This document shows, in pieces, positions 17,030 to 26,976 of a DNA stretch of 64,000 nt (position 1 is the first letter of the stretch; each line of letters opens with the position of its first letter). This DNA is from Microbulbifer hydrolyticus (GTDB lineage: Bacteria > Pseudomonadota > Gammaproteobacteria > Pseudomonadales > Cellvibrionaceae): positions 1,997,501 to 2,061,500 of the forward strand of contig NZ_CP047491.1 in NCBI RefSeq assembly GCF_009931115.1, written 5' to 3'. The notes below the pieces were generated by a model. The model had not been told where the DNA came from. It was given only the letters and a program-made list of their open reading frames with translations, and searched no databases. A program made the position numbers and the translations under genes.

Positions 17030-17693
17030 TGCGCCCTCCGGCAGTGGCCAGTCCGCATTCGTAGGCGAAGACCACGGCCTGGGCCCGGTCGCGCAGCCCC
17101 AGCTTGGACAGCAAACTGGAAACATGGGTTTTCACTGTGGCTGCACCAATAAACAGGGCTTCGGCGATCTCGGCATTGCTCTTGCCATGGGCAATTGCCC
17201 CCAGCACTTCAAGCTCACGTCCGGTCAACCGTTCCAGGCGTTCGCTCAGGTTGCGTCCTGCCCCCATTTTTTGCGCGAATTGGCTGATCAGACGTCGGGT
17301 GATGCCCGGTGCAAGCATGGCACCACCATCTGCAACGGTGCGCACCGCCTCCACCAGTGATTCCGGCGGTATATCCTTCAGCACAAAACCACTGGCCCCG
17401 GCCTGTAACGCACGAAACACATATTCGTCGGGATCGAAGGTGGTGAGAATGATCACCCGGCAGGTTGATTCACCGGTTTTTAAAATGTTCGCTGTGGCTT
17501 CCAGTCCGTCCATCTCCGGCATACGGATATCCATCAGGATGATGTCCGGTTGCTGCTCGCGCGCTTTCTCAATGGCCTCGACACCGGTGCCGGCCTCTGC
17601 CACCACTTCCATATCGGGCTCATTATCCAGTATCAGCGCAAAACCGCGACGCACCAGTGCCTGATCATCGACCACCATTACACGTAACATCAT
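17016..17693 (-). CDS. NarL/FixJ-type response regulator
   Basis: 225 residues. The receiver has Asp9/Asp10, phosphoacceptor Asp55 in ILMDIRMPEMDG, and Lys in GFVLKDIPP. The C-terminal LuxR-type helix-turn-helix reads LTGRELEVLGAIAHGKSNAEIAEALFIGAATVKTHVSSLLSKL in conventional form. The start overlaps the end of the DesK-type kinase gene by four bases, making it the partner of that kinase. Targets are unknown, though autoregulation and control of the downstream membrane protein are plausible. Confidence 0.93.
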   Translation of the reverse strand: MMLRVMVVDDQALVRRGFALILDNEPDMEVVAEAGTGVEAIEKAREQQPDIILMDIRMPEMDGLEATANILKTGESTCRVIILTTFDPDEYVFRALQAGASGFVLKDIPPESLVEAVRTVADGGAMLAPGITRRLISQFAQKMGAGRNLSERLERLTGRELEVLGAIAHGKSNAEIAEALFIGAATVKTHVSSLLSKLGLRDRAQAVVFAYECGLATAGGRNVGF

Positions 17694-18979
17694 CTTCCCT
17701 TGTTCACAGTGGGCAGCTGTGCCGTCACTTCAAAGCCACCGCCTTCGATTACACCGGTGTGCAACTGGCCACCGAGCAGTTCCACACGTTCGCGCATGCC
17801 CGCGATGCCATGTCCACCGCTGGGTTGCTCTCCAATGGGTTTCTCTCCAATGGATTGTTCACCCGCGCCAAGCCCGTCATCACGCACACAAACAGCAATA
17901 AACCCGGGTTCTACACGCACGCTGACGTTCACGCTGGTCTGGGCACCGACGTGTTTGATGACGTTGGTCAACGATTCCTGAACGATGCGATAGACGGCGA
18001 GGGCGACCCGGGCGGGTACATCGCCGAGAGCGCCTCGGGTTTCATAGTCCACCTTGTTGACCACCCGCCGGACTTTCTCAATCAGTGCGGGGAGGTCATT
18101 TAAGTCCGGTTGTGGTGTGAGCGTGGCCTTTTCACTGTCACTGTTATTGTCACTGGCCGGGCGCAGCACGCCCAGCAAATGCCGCATCTCTGACAAAGCG
18201 TGGCGACCAGCGGCCTCCACCGCAGCCATCGCCTCACTGGCTGCCTCGGGATTACTGCGGCTGATGGTTCTGGCGGCGCCAGCCTGCACCGTCATCAGGC
18301 TGACCTGATGCGCCACCACATCGTGCATCTCGCGTGCGATTCGCGTGCGCTCGGCGGCCACGGCGCGCTCGGACTCGGCATTGCGCTCGCGTTCCAGATA
18401 CCCGGCTCTCTCTTCCATCAACCGCAGGTATTCGCTGCGAAAACGCAACCGCCGCCCGATGTACCACAGTGCCCACGCCAGTATCACCGCAACGGTTCCC
18501 CCAGCTGTGGGCTTGACCAGAACTTTCTCGTCAAACACCACGAAAGCCAGCGTTGCGACGAGTGCAATCCAGCTGGCCCGAGTATTGGCCTCGTAGCGGC
18601 CAAGGCAGTAGAGCGAAAACGCCATGGCAACGATGCCTTCGGCCGGCAGTCCCATTTCCAGCAGCACCGTCGCTGCGAGAACAACGGCGTGCACCTGCCA
18701 GGGGTGGGTGCGGCGCCACAGCAGGGCGAAACAGCCAATGAAGGCGCACTGGAAAGCGGCGACATCCCACAGGCTTTCCAGCGCTAGGATCTGGTGCGGG
18801 CCTGCGCGCGACCACATCAGCAGTGTCAGGAAAAAAGCGAACAGGGCAATCAGCAGGTCAGTCAGTTGCGGCCAGCGTTCGAATGGGCCGCGGATCGGCT
18901 GCCACGCCGGAAGCTTGGGTAATTCGGGGCCGGCATCGGGAGTATTCGTTGCCTGTTTGCTGGGGAATGGCGATTTCAT
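17690..18979 (-). CDS. DesK/NarX-type sensor histidine kinase
   Basis: 429 residues. The N-terminal third has four to six membrane segments with no large periplasmic domain, so the signal is probably read within the membrane. A coiled-coil linker leads to the HisKA_3 box with His219 in RIAREMHDVVAHQ, followed by a HATPase domain with DDGLGAG and GHGIAGMRERV. An odd GEQSIGEKPIGEQPSGG insertion sits between the two ATP-binding boxes, encoded by a short imperfect DNA repeat at about 17820-17855. It is the first gene of the operon that continues with the NarL-type regulator. Confidence 0.9.
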   Translation of the reverse strand: MKSPFPSKQATNTPDAGPELPKLPAWQPIRGPFERWPQLTDLLIALFAFFLTLLMWSRAGPHQILALESLWDVAAFQCAFIGCFALLWRRTHPWQVHAVVLAATVLLEMGLPAEGIVAMAFSLYCLGRYEANTRASWIALVATLAFVVFDEKVLVKPTAGGTVAVILAWALWYIGRRLRFRSEYLRLMEERAGYLERERNAESERAVAAERTRIAREMHDVVAHQVSLMTVQAGAARTISRSNPEAASEAMAAVEAAGRHALSEMRHLLGVLRPASDNNSDSEKATLTPQPDLNDLPALIEKVRRVVNKVDYETRGALGDVPARVALAVYRIVQESLTNVIKHVGAQTSVNVSVRVEPGFIAVCVRDDGLGAGEQSIGEKPIGEQPSGGHGIAGMRERVELLGGQLHTGVIEGGGFEVTAQLPTVNKGR

Positions 18980-19210
18980 TCCCGCATGCTAAACCAGGCT
19001 CGGTCGGCTGTCATGAGTCTTACGGGGGAGAGGCAAGCGGGCCATCTCCTCCTTTTGGGGGAGACCAGATTCCTGCCTGCGGCCGATGTGGAGAGGAAGC
19101 AAAAAGCTGACTATGCCCGGCAGGCACATTCAGCCCAAAACCGCGAAGACCGCGCCATGGAAAAGTACGGTGTGGGGTCCCGCTCCTCTATCAACGCCTG
19201 GAGAAAAACG

Positions 19211-20041
19211 ATGAACGACGCTGTACTCAGCCCGACGCTGCTCCGCTCCTTCGATACAAGGCGCGCTGTCAGACTGGCAGTAACCACCTGGTTTGGCATC
19301 GCGGCGATCGGCCACGCGATATTCCTTGCATACATTCTTGCCGTATTTTATCCGCCCATTGCACAGTCCGGGCTGCAGGGCCTGCAAGGGCTCGAGCATC
19401 TGCCAGCTGGCTTCCGCGAGGGCGATACACTGGGCAATCTGGCGGCGGTGTTTCATGTGCTGTTGGCCGCAATCGTGATCGGTGGCGGCCCCCTGCAGTT
19501 AATACCTGCCGTGCGCCGATACGCATCCGGGTTCCATCGCTGGCTGGGGCGCAGCTATTTGCTGGCTGCTGTCATCAGCAGCGTTGGCGGGCTGTATATG
19601 ATTTGGACGCGCCATAGCTTAGGCGACGTGGTTGCCCAGATCACCATCTCCATCGACGGTGTATTGATTCTCCTGTTTGCGTTTCTTGCGCTGCGCAATG
19701 CGATGGCCGGCCGTTTTGTCGAGCACCGCCGCTGGGCACTGCGCCTGTTCCTGGTTGCGAGTGCGGTGTGGTTCTTCCGCGTGGCCCTGATGGGCTGGGC
19801 GACACTGACCGGCGGATGGGGCATCGACTGGGAGTCCTTCACTGGTCCCTTCCTTTCCGCCCTCGGGGTTGGACAATATCTGATCCCCCTGGCCATGCTG
19901 GAATGGTATTTCCATTGTCAAACGCGCGAAGCAGGGCAGGGGGCACAGCTTGCCTTTGTCAGTACGCTGGTGCCGTTGACGGTGTTTATGGCCATTGGCA
20001 TCTTTGCCGCTACCATGGGCATGTGGCTGCCGCGGATCTGA
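19211..20041 (+). CDS. DUF2306 membrane protein
   Basis: 276 residues from the ATG at 19211, with GGAG eight bases before it. The frame is open back to 18986, but the upstream part is hydrophilic and lacks ribosome sites. Seven or eight membrane segments are seen, and FHRWLGRSYLL together with VEHRRWALRLFLV are the His/Arg motifs of DUF2306 proteins, which resemble heme-bearing or ferric-reductase-like helices. Function unknown. It lies between the divergent kinase operon and the arylsulfatase, with no clear tie to either. Confidence 0.75.
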   Translation: MNDAVLSPTLLRSFDTRRAVRLAVTTWFGIAAIGHAIFLAYILAVFYPPIAQSGLQGLQGLEHLPAGFREGDTLGNLAAVFHVLLAAIVIGGGPLQLIPAVRRYASGFHRWLGRSYLLAAVISSVGGLYMIWTRHSLGDVVAQITISIDGVLILLFAFLALRNAMAGRFVEHRRWALRLFLVASAVWFFRVALMGWATLTGGWGIDWESFTGPFLSALGVGQYLIPLAMLEWYFHCQTREAGQGAQLAFVSTLVPLTVFMAIGIFAATMGMWLPRI

Positions 20042-20280
20042 GCCCGTGTGGCAGGCCGGCTCGGCTGGCCGATGAACACTGCTGCCTGCATGGGCTGTTC
20101 GGCGTGGCGGGCTCAACATCGGCACGATAGAAGTCTTGCCGTGATGCCATGGCGCACAGCTTTTCCCATGAGCGTAAAAAAGCACGATAGGCACACAATA
20201 TGACATTGCTTCCTGAGTGATGGCCTATTTTGAAGAGTACTTTTTACTGTGCTTTTTCATTCGTCATGGGGTATATAACG

Positions 20281-22662
20281 ATGAATTTCATCAAGACGGC
20301 AACGCTCGCCACGGGCATGTTTGCGCTGATTGCCACGCGCTGCCTTGCGGATAGTACGGTAGACCGCACCCAGTTACCGATCCCGGATGTCGAGCCGAAA
20401 GGGTACACAGAACTGGATGTCAGAAATGTTGAACCTCCTGAGCCCTATAAGGCGTTAAAACCGCCGGAAGGCGCACCCAACGTCATAGTGTTCTTATTAG
20501 ATGATGTTGGTTTTGGCCAGTCCACGTTATTTGGTGGTTTGGTTGAAATGCCAACCCTCGACGCCATTGCCGAGCAGGGCTTGGTTTACAACCGCTTTCA
20601 CACAACGGCAGTATGCTCTGCCACGCGTACAGCGCTGTTAACAGGGCGAAATCACCACCAAAACAATATGGGCTCTATTGCAGAGACCGCCACGGCATTC
20701 CCTGGCAACACAGGGATGAGACCGAACTACATTGCCGCGCTGCCCAAGATATTGCGTTACAACGGCTACAAAACAGCGATGTTTGGTAAAAATCACGAGA
20801 TTCCGCCGTGGCAAACTGGCCCTGCAGGGGATCAAACCTTGTGGCCAAGTCAGGTGGGTTTTGAGAAGTTCTATGGTTTTTTTGGTGGTGAGACGGATCA
20901 ATTTCAACCGGTGCTGGTGGATGGTGTAACGCGTATCAAAACGCCACGTACCGAGGGTTATCACTTCACCACAGATATGGCGAATCAAACCATTGACTGG
21001 TTGAATCTGCAGCACAGTTACAATGCGGATAGGCCATTTTTTGTCTATTTCGCACCTGGGGCTGCCCATGCACCTCATCACGCGCCGAAGGAGTGGATCG
21101 ATAAGTATAAAGGCAAGTTTGACATGGGATGGGACGCGCTTCGTAAAGAGGTGTTTGAACGTCAGAAAAAGCTCGGCGTCATCCCCAAGGATACGATTCT
21201 GCCACCTATGCCGGATGGTGTTGCTCGTTGGAGTTCATTAACCAGCGATGAAAAGAAAATATTTACCCGTCAAATGGAAGTATATGCGGGCTATCTGGCG
21301 CATACCGATCACGAAATTGGTCGTGTCGTCGACAGTTTGAAGAAAACCGGTGAATTTGATAACACTCTGATCTTCTATATTGTGGGTGACAATGGCGCCA
21401 GTGCCGAAGGTAATCGCAATGGCAGCTTTAACTCGTTAGCGTTTTACAATGGCATAGAAGAAGACCCGAAGTTTATTTTGGATAACCTGGATAAATTGGG
21501 CAGTGAAGATAGCTTTGGTCATTACGCGAAAGGCTGGGCGATAGCGGGGGATACTCCATTTGTTTGGATGAAAGGCACGGCATCTGATTTTGGCGGTTCG
21601 CGTAACGGGATGGCCGTTAGCTGGCCCGACGGTATTAAGAAGGATAAGAACGTTATCCGCGACCAGTGGACACACGTCGTGGATATTGCACCTACAGTGC
21701 TTGATGTGGCGAAACTGCCTGAGCCGAAAGAAGTGGATGGGGTGAAGCAAATACCAATGGCGGGCAAGAGTTTTGTTGCGTCATTTAACCAGCCAAACGC
21801 TGAAAGCAAGCACAAAGTGCAATATTTTGAGCTTGGAGGTAATCGTGCCATCTATAAAGATGGGTGGTTCGCTCGTGTTATTCATTGGCCGCTTTGGGAA
21901 GATACGAAAAAGTTCAGTACGCTCCAGGATGATAAATGGGAACTGTTTGATATAACCAAGGACTTCTCCCTGGCGAACAATGTGGCAGACAAGTACCCGG
22001 ATAAACTTAAAGAGATGCAGAAATTATTTGACCAGGAGGCGTTTGATAATCACGTTTACCCGATTGATGACCGCACCCTAGAACGTATGAACGCGGAAAT
22101 TGCCGGGCGTCCGGATGCCATGTTTGGTAAAAAAACCTTGACGTTATACTCAGGCGCCAAGGGAATACCTGAAAACTCCTTCCTTAACATCAAGAACAAA
22201 TCATTTGATCTAACAGCCAAAATATCTACAGATAACGTAAAAGACACCAATGGTGTGATCATCGCACAGGGTGGTAACTTTGCGGGCTGGTCGCTGTACG
22301 TCAAAAATGGTGTCCCCACCTTTGAATACAACTGGTTGGGTTATGAATATACGCCAATTACCAGTAAATCCCCACTCAAACAAGGCGACAACGAAATCGT
22401 GGTGAAATTTCGCTACGATGAAAATGGCAAAGGTGGTAAAGGTAACAATGCCGGTCTGGGTAAGGGTGGTAATGCCTATCTATACCTGAACGGTAACCTG
22501 GTTGGGGAAAAGTTCATCCCCAATACCATTGCCAGCTTGTATTCACTGGATGACGGTGTTGGTGTCGGCGAAGATGAGGGCGGGGCGGTAAGTAAAGCCT
22601 ACAAGGCGCCTTTCATCTTTAACCAGGATATCGAAAGCGTGACTACCTCGATTGTAGACTGA
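20281..22662 (+). CDS. Secreted S1-family arylsulfatase
   Basis: 793 residues from the ATG at 20281; a second ATG at 20266 is possible. A signal peptide (about 1-22) is followed by the alkaline-phosphatase-fold domain. VFLLDDVGFG gives the calcium-binding aspartates, CSATRTALLTGR is the sulfatase signature with Cys112 to become formylglycine, and FGKNHE and GDNGASAEG are further active-site parts. The last 150 or so residues form a beta-rich, Gly-rich domain (FAGWSLYVKNGVPTFEY) of laminin-G/concanavalin type. It hydrolyses sulfate esters, in marine bacteria often from algal polysaccharides or aryl sulfates. No maturase gene (FGE or anSME) is in the window. The gene is less GC-rich than its neighbours. 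Confidence 0.9.
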   Translation: MNFIKTATLATGMFALIATRCLADSTVDRTQLPIPDVEPKGYTELDVRNVEPPEPYKALKPPEGAPNVIVFLLDDVGFGQSTLFGGLVEMPTLDAIAEQGLVYNRFHTTAVCSATRTALLTGRNHHQNNMGSIAETATAFPGNTGMRPNYIAALPKILRYNGYKTAMFGKNHEIPPWQTGPAGDQTLWPSQVGFEKFYGFFGGETDQFQPVLVDGVTRIKTPRTEGYHFTTDMANQTIDWLNLQHSYNADRPFFVYFAPGAAHAPHHAPKEWIDKYKGKFDMGWDALRKEVFERQKKLGVIPKDTILPPMPDGVARWSSLTSDEKKIFTRQMEVYAGYLAHTDHEIGRVVDSLKKTGEFDNTLIFYIVGDNGASAEGNRNGSFNSLAFYNGIEEDPKFILDNLDKLGSEDSFGHYAKGWAIAGDTPFVWMKGTASDFGGSRNGMAVSWPDGIKKDKNVIRDQWTHVVDIAPTVLDVAKLPEPKEVDGVKQIPMAGKSFVASFNQPNAESKHKVQYFELGGNRAIYKDGWFARVIHWPLWEDTKKFSTLQDDKWELFDITKDFSLANNVADKYPDKLKEMQKLFDQEAFDNHVYPIDDRTLERMNAEIAGRPDAMFGKKTLTLYSGAKGIPENSFLNIKNKSFDLTAKISTDNVKDTNGVIIAQGGNFAGWSLYVKNGVPTFEYNWLGYEYTPITSKSPLKQGDNEIVVKFRYDENGKGGKGNNAGLGKGGNAYLYLNGNLVGEKFIPNTIASLYSLDDGVGVGEDEGGAVSKAYKAPFIFNQDIESVTTSIVD

Positions 22663-22684
22663 TGCTTTCTGTTTGCGTTTAATG

Positions 22685-22717
22685 ACAAAGGCCACGTATT
22701 TTATGCGTGGCCTTTGT
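22685..22717. terminator. Terminator hairpin after the arylsulfatase
   Basis: A perfect 12-base stem ACAAAGGCCACG / CGTGGCCTTTGT with a nine-base loop starts 23 bases past the arylsulfatase stop. The T-run after it is short. It lies between convergent genes and may work in both directions. Confidence 0.75.
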
Positions 22718-22822
22718 TAAATTAGGCGAGTAAAAATAAAAATACAGCCAGTACACATGGGGATGTGAGTTCCGCGGATCTGAGCACGCTCGACACCGGG
22801 GCAACGTAATGCAGCGAGCGAT

Positions 22823-23728
22823 TCAGGCCAGTGCCTGCTTCAGGGGTTCGCGGTAGCGCCGTGAAAGGTTCAGCTGTTTGCCACAACGCAGCTGAACTTC
22901 GCCGTCGCCACTCGGCTGGAAGCTGATATGCTCAATGACATTGTGGTTGACCACCAGCCCGCGGTGGATACGGCTGAAACCGGCTGGTGCCAGACGCTCG
23001 GCAATCTCCTTTAACGTACTCCGCAGCGGGTAAATGCGACCGCGGCTATGCAGATTGACATAGTTACCGGAAGACTCGATCCACTCAATATCCCCCACGC
23101 GCACCAGAAACTCCTTGTCGAGTTTTTTGACCAGAAAGTGCTCGGGTGGTTTTTGTGCGATATCCGTGCTTGGTGCGGGTTCATTCTCCGCAATCAGGCT
23201 GGCTTCGCCCTTTATGCGGCTGTAAGCGAGCCGCAAGAGGTGGTAGATACCGAAGAAAAATACATAGCCCCAGGCGTCCTTGCGGTACTCGTACCAGTAT
23301 TCCCGCAGCCATGGGCCAAAGTTGTAGTTACCTTCTGCGAGGGCGTACAGGAACTCACGCATTGCCACCATCAGTGATACATGCGCCGCGGAAAACAAGA
23401 TGGTGGCCAGCAGGTGCCACAGGAATTGCCGGCCCATGCCGGTCAGGCGCGGTGGATTGCGGTTGAAGGCGAAAGCCAGAAAGGGAAACAGGATCAGCGT
23501 GCTGAGGGCGCTGGTGTATTCCCATACAAAGGGTTCCCACAGGTTGAGATCGGTCACGCCGTCGCGGTTGTGCTCCATCCACACCGAAGACGCATTGATG
23601 GTGTTGTTGGCAAACAGATAAACGGCCAGTGCCAGAAAGAGATACAAGGTGCGATGCCGGTCGAATCGCTCGATCCAGAGTGGGACCTGTGAAAGCGCTT
23701 GCTGGTTAGCGTGATCGCTGTACTTCAT
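22823..23728 (-). CDS. LytTR-type DNA-binding regulator with membrane domain
   Basis: 301 residues from the ATG at 23728, which has AGGGA seven bases upstream; an ATG at 23734 is too close to that site. Four membrane helices fill residues 30-180. From about 200 a LytTR domain follows: FLVRVGDIEWIESSGNYVNLH, YPLRSTLKEIAERL, FSRIHRGLVVNHNVIEHI and LSRRYREPLKQAL. There is no receiver domain, so the membrane part may sense directly. It stands divergent from an acyltransferase gene, a likely target since such pairs are often co-regulated. Confidence 0.88.
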   Translation of the reverse strand: MKYSDHANQQALSQVPLWIERFDRHRTLYLFLALAVYLFANNTINASSVWMEHNRDGVTDLNLWEPFVWEYTSALSTLILFPFLAFAFNRNPPRLTGMGRQFLWHLLATILFSAAHVSLMVAMREFLYALAEGNYNFGPWLREYWYEYRKDAWGYVFFFGIYHLLRLAYSRIKGEASLIAENEPAPSTDIAQKPPEHFLVKKLDKEFLVRVGDIEWIESSGNYVNLHSRGRIYPLRSTLKEIAERLAPAGFSRIHRGLVVNHNVIEHISFQPSGDGEVQLRCGKQLNLSRRYREPLKQALA

Positions 23729-23883
23729 TGACATCCCTATACCGCCGTTATTCCCTGATTTCGCAGTAATTTCATCCCCAAATGCCACCGCTTATCCCCG
23801 AGGTAAGGCGGGTTGGCCTTTGGGAGCCCCCGTCAGTCGGCGCTTTGCGAGAATGCGGCGACATACCTGGTTGACGGAGCAAA

Positions 23884-25095
23884 ATGATGACACAACCAAC
23901 CACAGAGCGTCGATATGATATCGACTGGCTGCGCACTCTCGCATTCGGGGTACTGATCCTGTACCACTTGGGCATGTACTATGTGGCGGACTGGGGCTGG
24001 CACCTGAAGAGTGCGCAGACTTCGGAGTGGCTGCAGAATCTGATGATACTCTCCGGGCCCTGGCGTATGTCGCTGTTGTTCTTTATTTCAGCAATCGCAC
24101 TGGCCCTGGTGCAGCGTCGAAGCGATGGCCGCAGCGGTCTGACAATGGTCCGCCGGCGGACACAACGGTTATTCACGCCGCTGCTGTTCGGCATGTTCGT
24201 GATTGTGGTGCCCCAGGTGTATATCGAAGCACTCAGCCAGGACCTGATCGCGCCGGGCTACTTCCAGTTCTGGGCCCAGTACATCAACCCGCGCACTGAC
24301 CTGCTGACCGAGCACCACAGCCCCATCGGCCTGCTGACCTGGAACCACCTCTGGTTTCTGCCGTACCTGTGGGTCTACAGTTTGCTGTTGATCGTACTAC
24401 GTGCGCCGCTGCATAGGCTGACGGAGAGCGAACGTTTTCAGCGGATCCCGCCAGTGGCGGCCATCTCAGCGGTGGTGCTGGTGCTGATGTTGGTTTGGCT
24501 GCTGTTACGCACAAAATTCCCCGTCACCCATGCGCTGCTGGACGACTGGTACAACCACGGGCGCTACCTGCTGGTGTTTGTCTTTGGTTACCTGTTTGCC
24601 CTGCAGCCGCGCTGGTGGCAGTTCGTGATCGAGCGGCGCTGGGTTTTCTTCTGCCTGGCGATGGTTTGCTACTTGCTGATTCTTGCTGACCGCAACGGGG
24701 TTTTTCCGACGCTCGATGCCGATGTGGCCGCGTATCCGGAAGTCCGCTTGATAGTCGGCACCGTGATAGCCCTGAATCTCTGGGCGTGGATCTTCTGTGT
24801 GGTGGGTTTTGCCGGCTTTTATCTCAATCGCCCGAGCCCATGGCTGCGCTATACCAACCCGGCCATTCTGCCCTGGTACATACTTCATCAGACTCTGATT
24901 ATCGTGTTTGCCTGGATGCTAAAGCCCTTCGCATTACCCATCGGTTTCGAGGCAATAGTTCTGCTGGCGCTAACGGTAGCGGGCTGTGTCGGCGGCTACG
25001 CAATCATCCAGCGCGTGAATATCTTGCGCTGGCTGTGTGGTATGTCTCTCAGAACAGTGCCGAAAAGTGCGCCGCACGGGGCACTGGCGCACTGA
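23884..25095 (+). CDS. Acyltransferase-3 family membrane protein
   Basis: 403 residues with ten to twelve membrane helices. The start RRYDIDWLRTLAFGVLILYHLGMYY carries the conserved Asp, Arg and His of the acyltransferase-3 (OafA/OpgC) family, and SLLFFISAIAL matches the next conserved helix. WNHLWFLPYLWVYS and PWYILHQTLIIV are further family blocks. Such proteins O-acylate periplasmic glucans, O-antigen or other surface sugars; the target here is unknown. An ATG directly follows this one. The LytTR regulator is transcribed away from the shared 155-base gap. Confidence 0.85.
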   Translation: MMTQPTTERRYDIDWLRTLAFGVLILYHLGMYYVADWGWHLKSAQTSEWLQNLMILSGPWRMSLLFFISAIALALVQRRSDGRSGLTMVRRRTQRLFTPLLFGMFVIVVPQVYIEALSQDLIAPGYFQFWAQYINPRTDLLTEHHSPIGLLTWNHLWFLPYLWVYSLLLIVLRAPLHRLTESERFQRIPPVAAISAVVLVLMLVWLLLRTKFPVTHALLDDWYNHGRYLLVFVFGYLFALQPRWWQFVIERRWVFFCLAMVCYLLILADRNGVFPTLDADVAAYPEVRLIVGTVIALNLWAWIFCVVGFAGFYLNRPSPWLRYTNPAILPWYILHQTLIIVFAWMLKPFALPIGFEAIVLLALTVAGCVGGYAIIQRVNILRWLCGMSLRTVPKSAPHGALAH

Positions 25096-25301
25096 TAAGG
25101 CAGGACAGTTGGGGCAAACCTCGCCAGAGGAAACCACTGCAGCTGAGCCGAACACAGTCGATACGTTAATTCTTGCTATCCTGACGCAACAGGAAGATTC
25201 CAGTCTCGGTGAGCCGTGCGTTACCGGTCGATGGAGGAGGGGCCGGATATCACTAACCTGTTCCAGCATTGTGGCTAATCAATTGACTGAATAGGTGCAT
25301 T

Positions 25302-25736
25302 ATGAGCAATGATAAGACGTACAAAGGCAGCTGCTTTTGCGGCGCAGTTCAATTGACCGTCAAGGGCGAGCCCGCCGCTATGGGTTATTGCCATTGCGAG
25401 TCATGTCGACACTGGTCTGCGGGTCCGGTAAATGCGTTCATCCTGTGGAAGCCGGAGGACGTTGAGATCACCCAGGGTGCCGAGAATATCGGGACTTACA
25501 GCAAGTCACCCCAGAGCCTGCGCAAATGGTGCAAAACCTGCGGAGGCCACATATTGTCGGAACATCCCACCATGGGGCTGACGGATGTATACGCTGCCGT
25601 GATCCCATCCTTCCCCTACAAACCTGGCGTGCATGTGAACTATCAGGAAGCCGTATTGCGTATCCACGACGGCGTACCCAAGTTGAAGGATTTCCCGGCA
25701 GAAATGGGTGGCTCGGGTGAGAGCATCCCAGAGTAG
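25302..25736 (+). CDS. GFA/CENP-V family zinc protein
   Basis: 144 residues, cytosolic. GSCFCGAV, YCHCESCRHWS and WCKTCGGH supply the cysteines that bind two zinc ions in the Gfa fold. Gfa was named for glutathione-dependent formaldehyde activation, but most members have no proven reaction. It ends with a GC-rich hairpin and is followed 41 bases on by a cytochrome b561 gene in the same direction. Confidence 0.88.
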   Translation: MSNDKTYKGSCFCGAVQLTVKGEPAAMGYCHCESCRHWSAGPVNAFILWKPEDVEITQGAENIGTYSKSPQSLRKWCKTCGGHILSEHPTMGLTDVYAAVIPSFPYKPGVHVNYQEAVLRIHDGVPKLKDFPAEMGGSGESIPE

Positions 25737-25753
25737 CGCCGGGAATCCCGGCG
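25737..25753 (+). other. Intercistronic hairpin between GFA and b561 genes
   Basis: CGCCGGG-AAT-CCCGGCG starts right after the GFA stop codon. No T-run follows, so it more likely shields or attenuates transcript than terminates it. Confidence 0.5.
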
Positions 25754-25777
25754 GGCTCCGGTAAGAAACGGACGCCA

Positions 25778-26332
25778 ATGCTGCGCAATACGGATCAGCG
25801 GTATGGCGTCGTGGCCATGGTGCTGCACTGGCTTATGGCGCTATTGCTGATTGGGCTTGTTGTGCTGGGGCTGTACATGAGCGGCTTGCCAGACGTGGGG
25901 TTCAACAAGCAAAAAATCCTGCTGATTTTCTATCACAAGGAATTCGGCATTCTGGCGCTGCTCCTGGCCACGGCGCGATTCGCATGGCGGGTTGGCAATG
26001 TGCTACCGCGACTGATCGTACAATTGCCGGACTGGCAGAAAGTGGTGGCACGGTTTGTCCACCTTTGTTTTTACGGCCTGATGTTTGCCTTGCCGATCAG
26101 TGGTTGGCTGATGTCTTCCGCTGCGGGGATTCCGGTGTACTTTTTCGGTTTCAGGCTGCCGGATTTAATTGCGCAGAATGAGTATCGCTTCCAGCTATTA
26201 ATCGATATTCACATGTGGCTGAGTTATGCACTCATCGGTTTGATTGTGGTACATGCCAGTGCGGCACTCAGGCACCATTTCCTTTCCCGCGACAACACCT
26301 TGCGCAAGATATTGCCCGACCTGCGCCGTTAA
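25778..26332 (+). CDS. Cytochrome b561 family protein
   Basis: 184 residues with four membrane helices. Heme-ligand histidines are placed as in YceJ/CybB: VLHWLMALLL in helix 1, YHKEFGIL before helix 2, RFVHLCFYG in helix 3, and DIHMWLSYALIGLIVVHASAALRHHF in helix 4 and beyond. It is expected to pass electrons from quinol or superoxide across the inner membrane. No partner YceI protein lies nearby. It converges on the lipoprotein gene with a gap of only eight bases. Confidence 0.9.
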   Translation: MLRNTDQRYGVVAMVLHWLMALLLIGLVVLGLYMSGLPDVGFNKQKILLIFYHKEFGILALLLATARFAWRVGNVLPRLIVQLPDWQKVVARFVHLCFYGLMFALPISGWLMSSAAGIPVYFFGFRLPDLIAQNEYRFQLLIDIHMWLSYALIGLIVVHASAALRHHFLSRDNTLRKILPDLRR

Positions 26333-26340
26333 CCCAGCGC

Positions 26341-26976
26341 TTACCGCGCATCCTCAAGTACAAATTCCGCCACCTGCCGCAGTGCGTTTGCGACGGCAAT
26401 GTTCGCCGCCACGACACCGGCGTAGGGCGTTTCCTCCCGCATGGGTTCGCGCAGTGAGAGGGTTTCACCGGCGATGACTCGATTCGACGTCCCGTCGACA
26501 AGTTGCACCCGCAGGGAAAAAACCAATGTGGCCGGCACGCTGGTGAAGTCCTGTGTGAGCGTGAGGATCTCACTGCGCAGCGCGTAGCGGTAGGAACCGA
26601 AGTGTGGTGGCGTGAGCACGGTATTGAAGGATTGGGTGTTCTCCATGGTCTGCGCCAGCAGGGGCAGCAGCATGTTCGCCGGTGATGCGCCCCATTCGTG
26701 CCGACTGAAATACTCAATTTCATGTGGCCGGGTTGTGTAGGCCATGCGCATGGTGTCGTAAACGGGATTGATGGCGGGAGGCAGTAGCAGGAGTGTGGCG
26801 GAACGGCCTTCTGCTTGCGGAAGTTCGAGCGGTAGCGTGTCGATTAGGCCCACCCGAACTTCGTTTTTGACCGGAGAAAACAGGGTGCAACCGGAAACCA
26901 GTATTGAGGCAAGTGCAGACACGAACAGTAGAGCGGCCTTGCTGTAAGACAATATCCCTTGGCGGTTTCCAATCAT
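26341..26976 (-). CDS. ABC-type transport auxiliary lipoprotein (PqiC/MlaD-partner type)
   Basis: 211 residues, lipobox LVSGC near residue 30. The mature domain (LLLLPPAINPVYDTMRMAYTTRPHEIEYFSRHEWGASP in plain terms: a strand, a turn and the conserved Y-x-W/HEW region) is that of the ABC transport auxiliary lipoproteins of the PqiC kind, which sit under the outer membrane and cooperate with MCE tunnels. It starts four bases inside the end of the MCE gene. Together they would form the periplasmic end of a lipid shuttle. Confidence 0.78.
   Translation of the reverse strand: MIGNRQGILSYSKAALLFVSALASILVSGCTLFSPVKNEVRVGLIDTLPLELPQAEGRSATLLLLPPAINPVYDTMRMAYTTRPHEIEYFSRHEWGASPANMLLPLLAQTMENTQSFNTVLTPPHFGSYRYALRSEILTLTQDFTSVPATLVFSLRVQLVDGTSNRVIAGETLSLREPMREETPYAGVVAANIAVANALRQVAEFVLEDAR

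Noticed and set aside
20177-20257. AAAAAGCAC / GTGCTTTTT inverted repeat before the arylsulfatase
   Set aside because: The arms are 63 bases apart and A/T-rich, so chance is likely.
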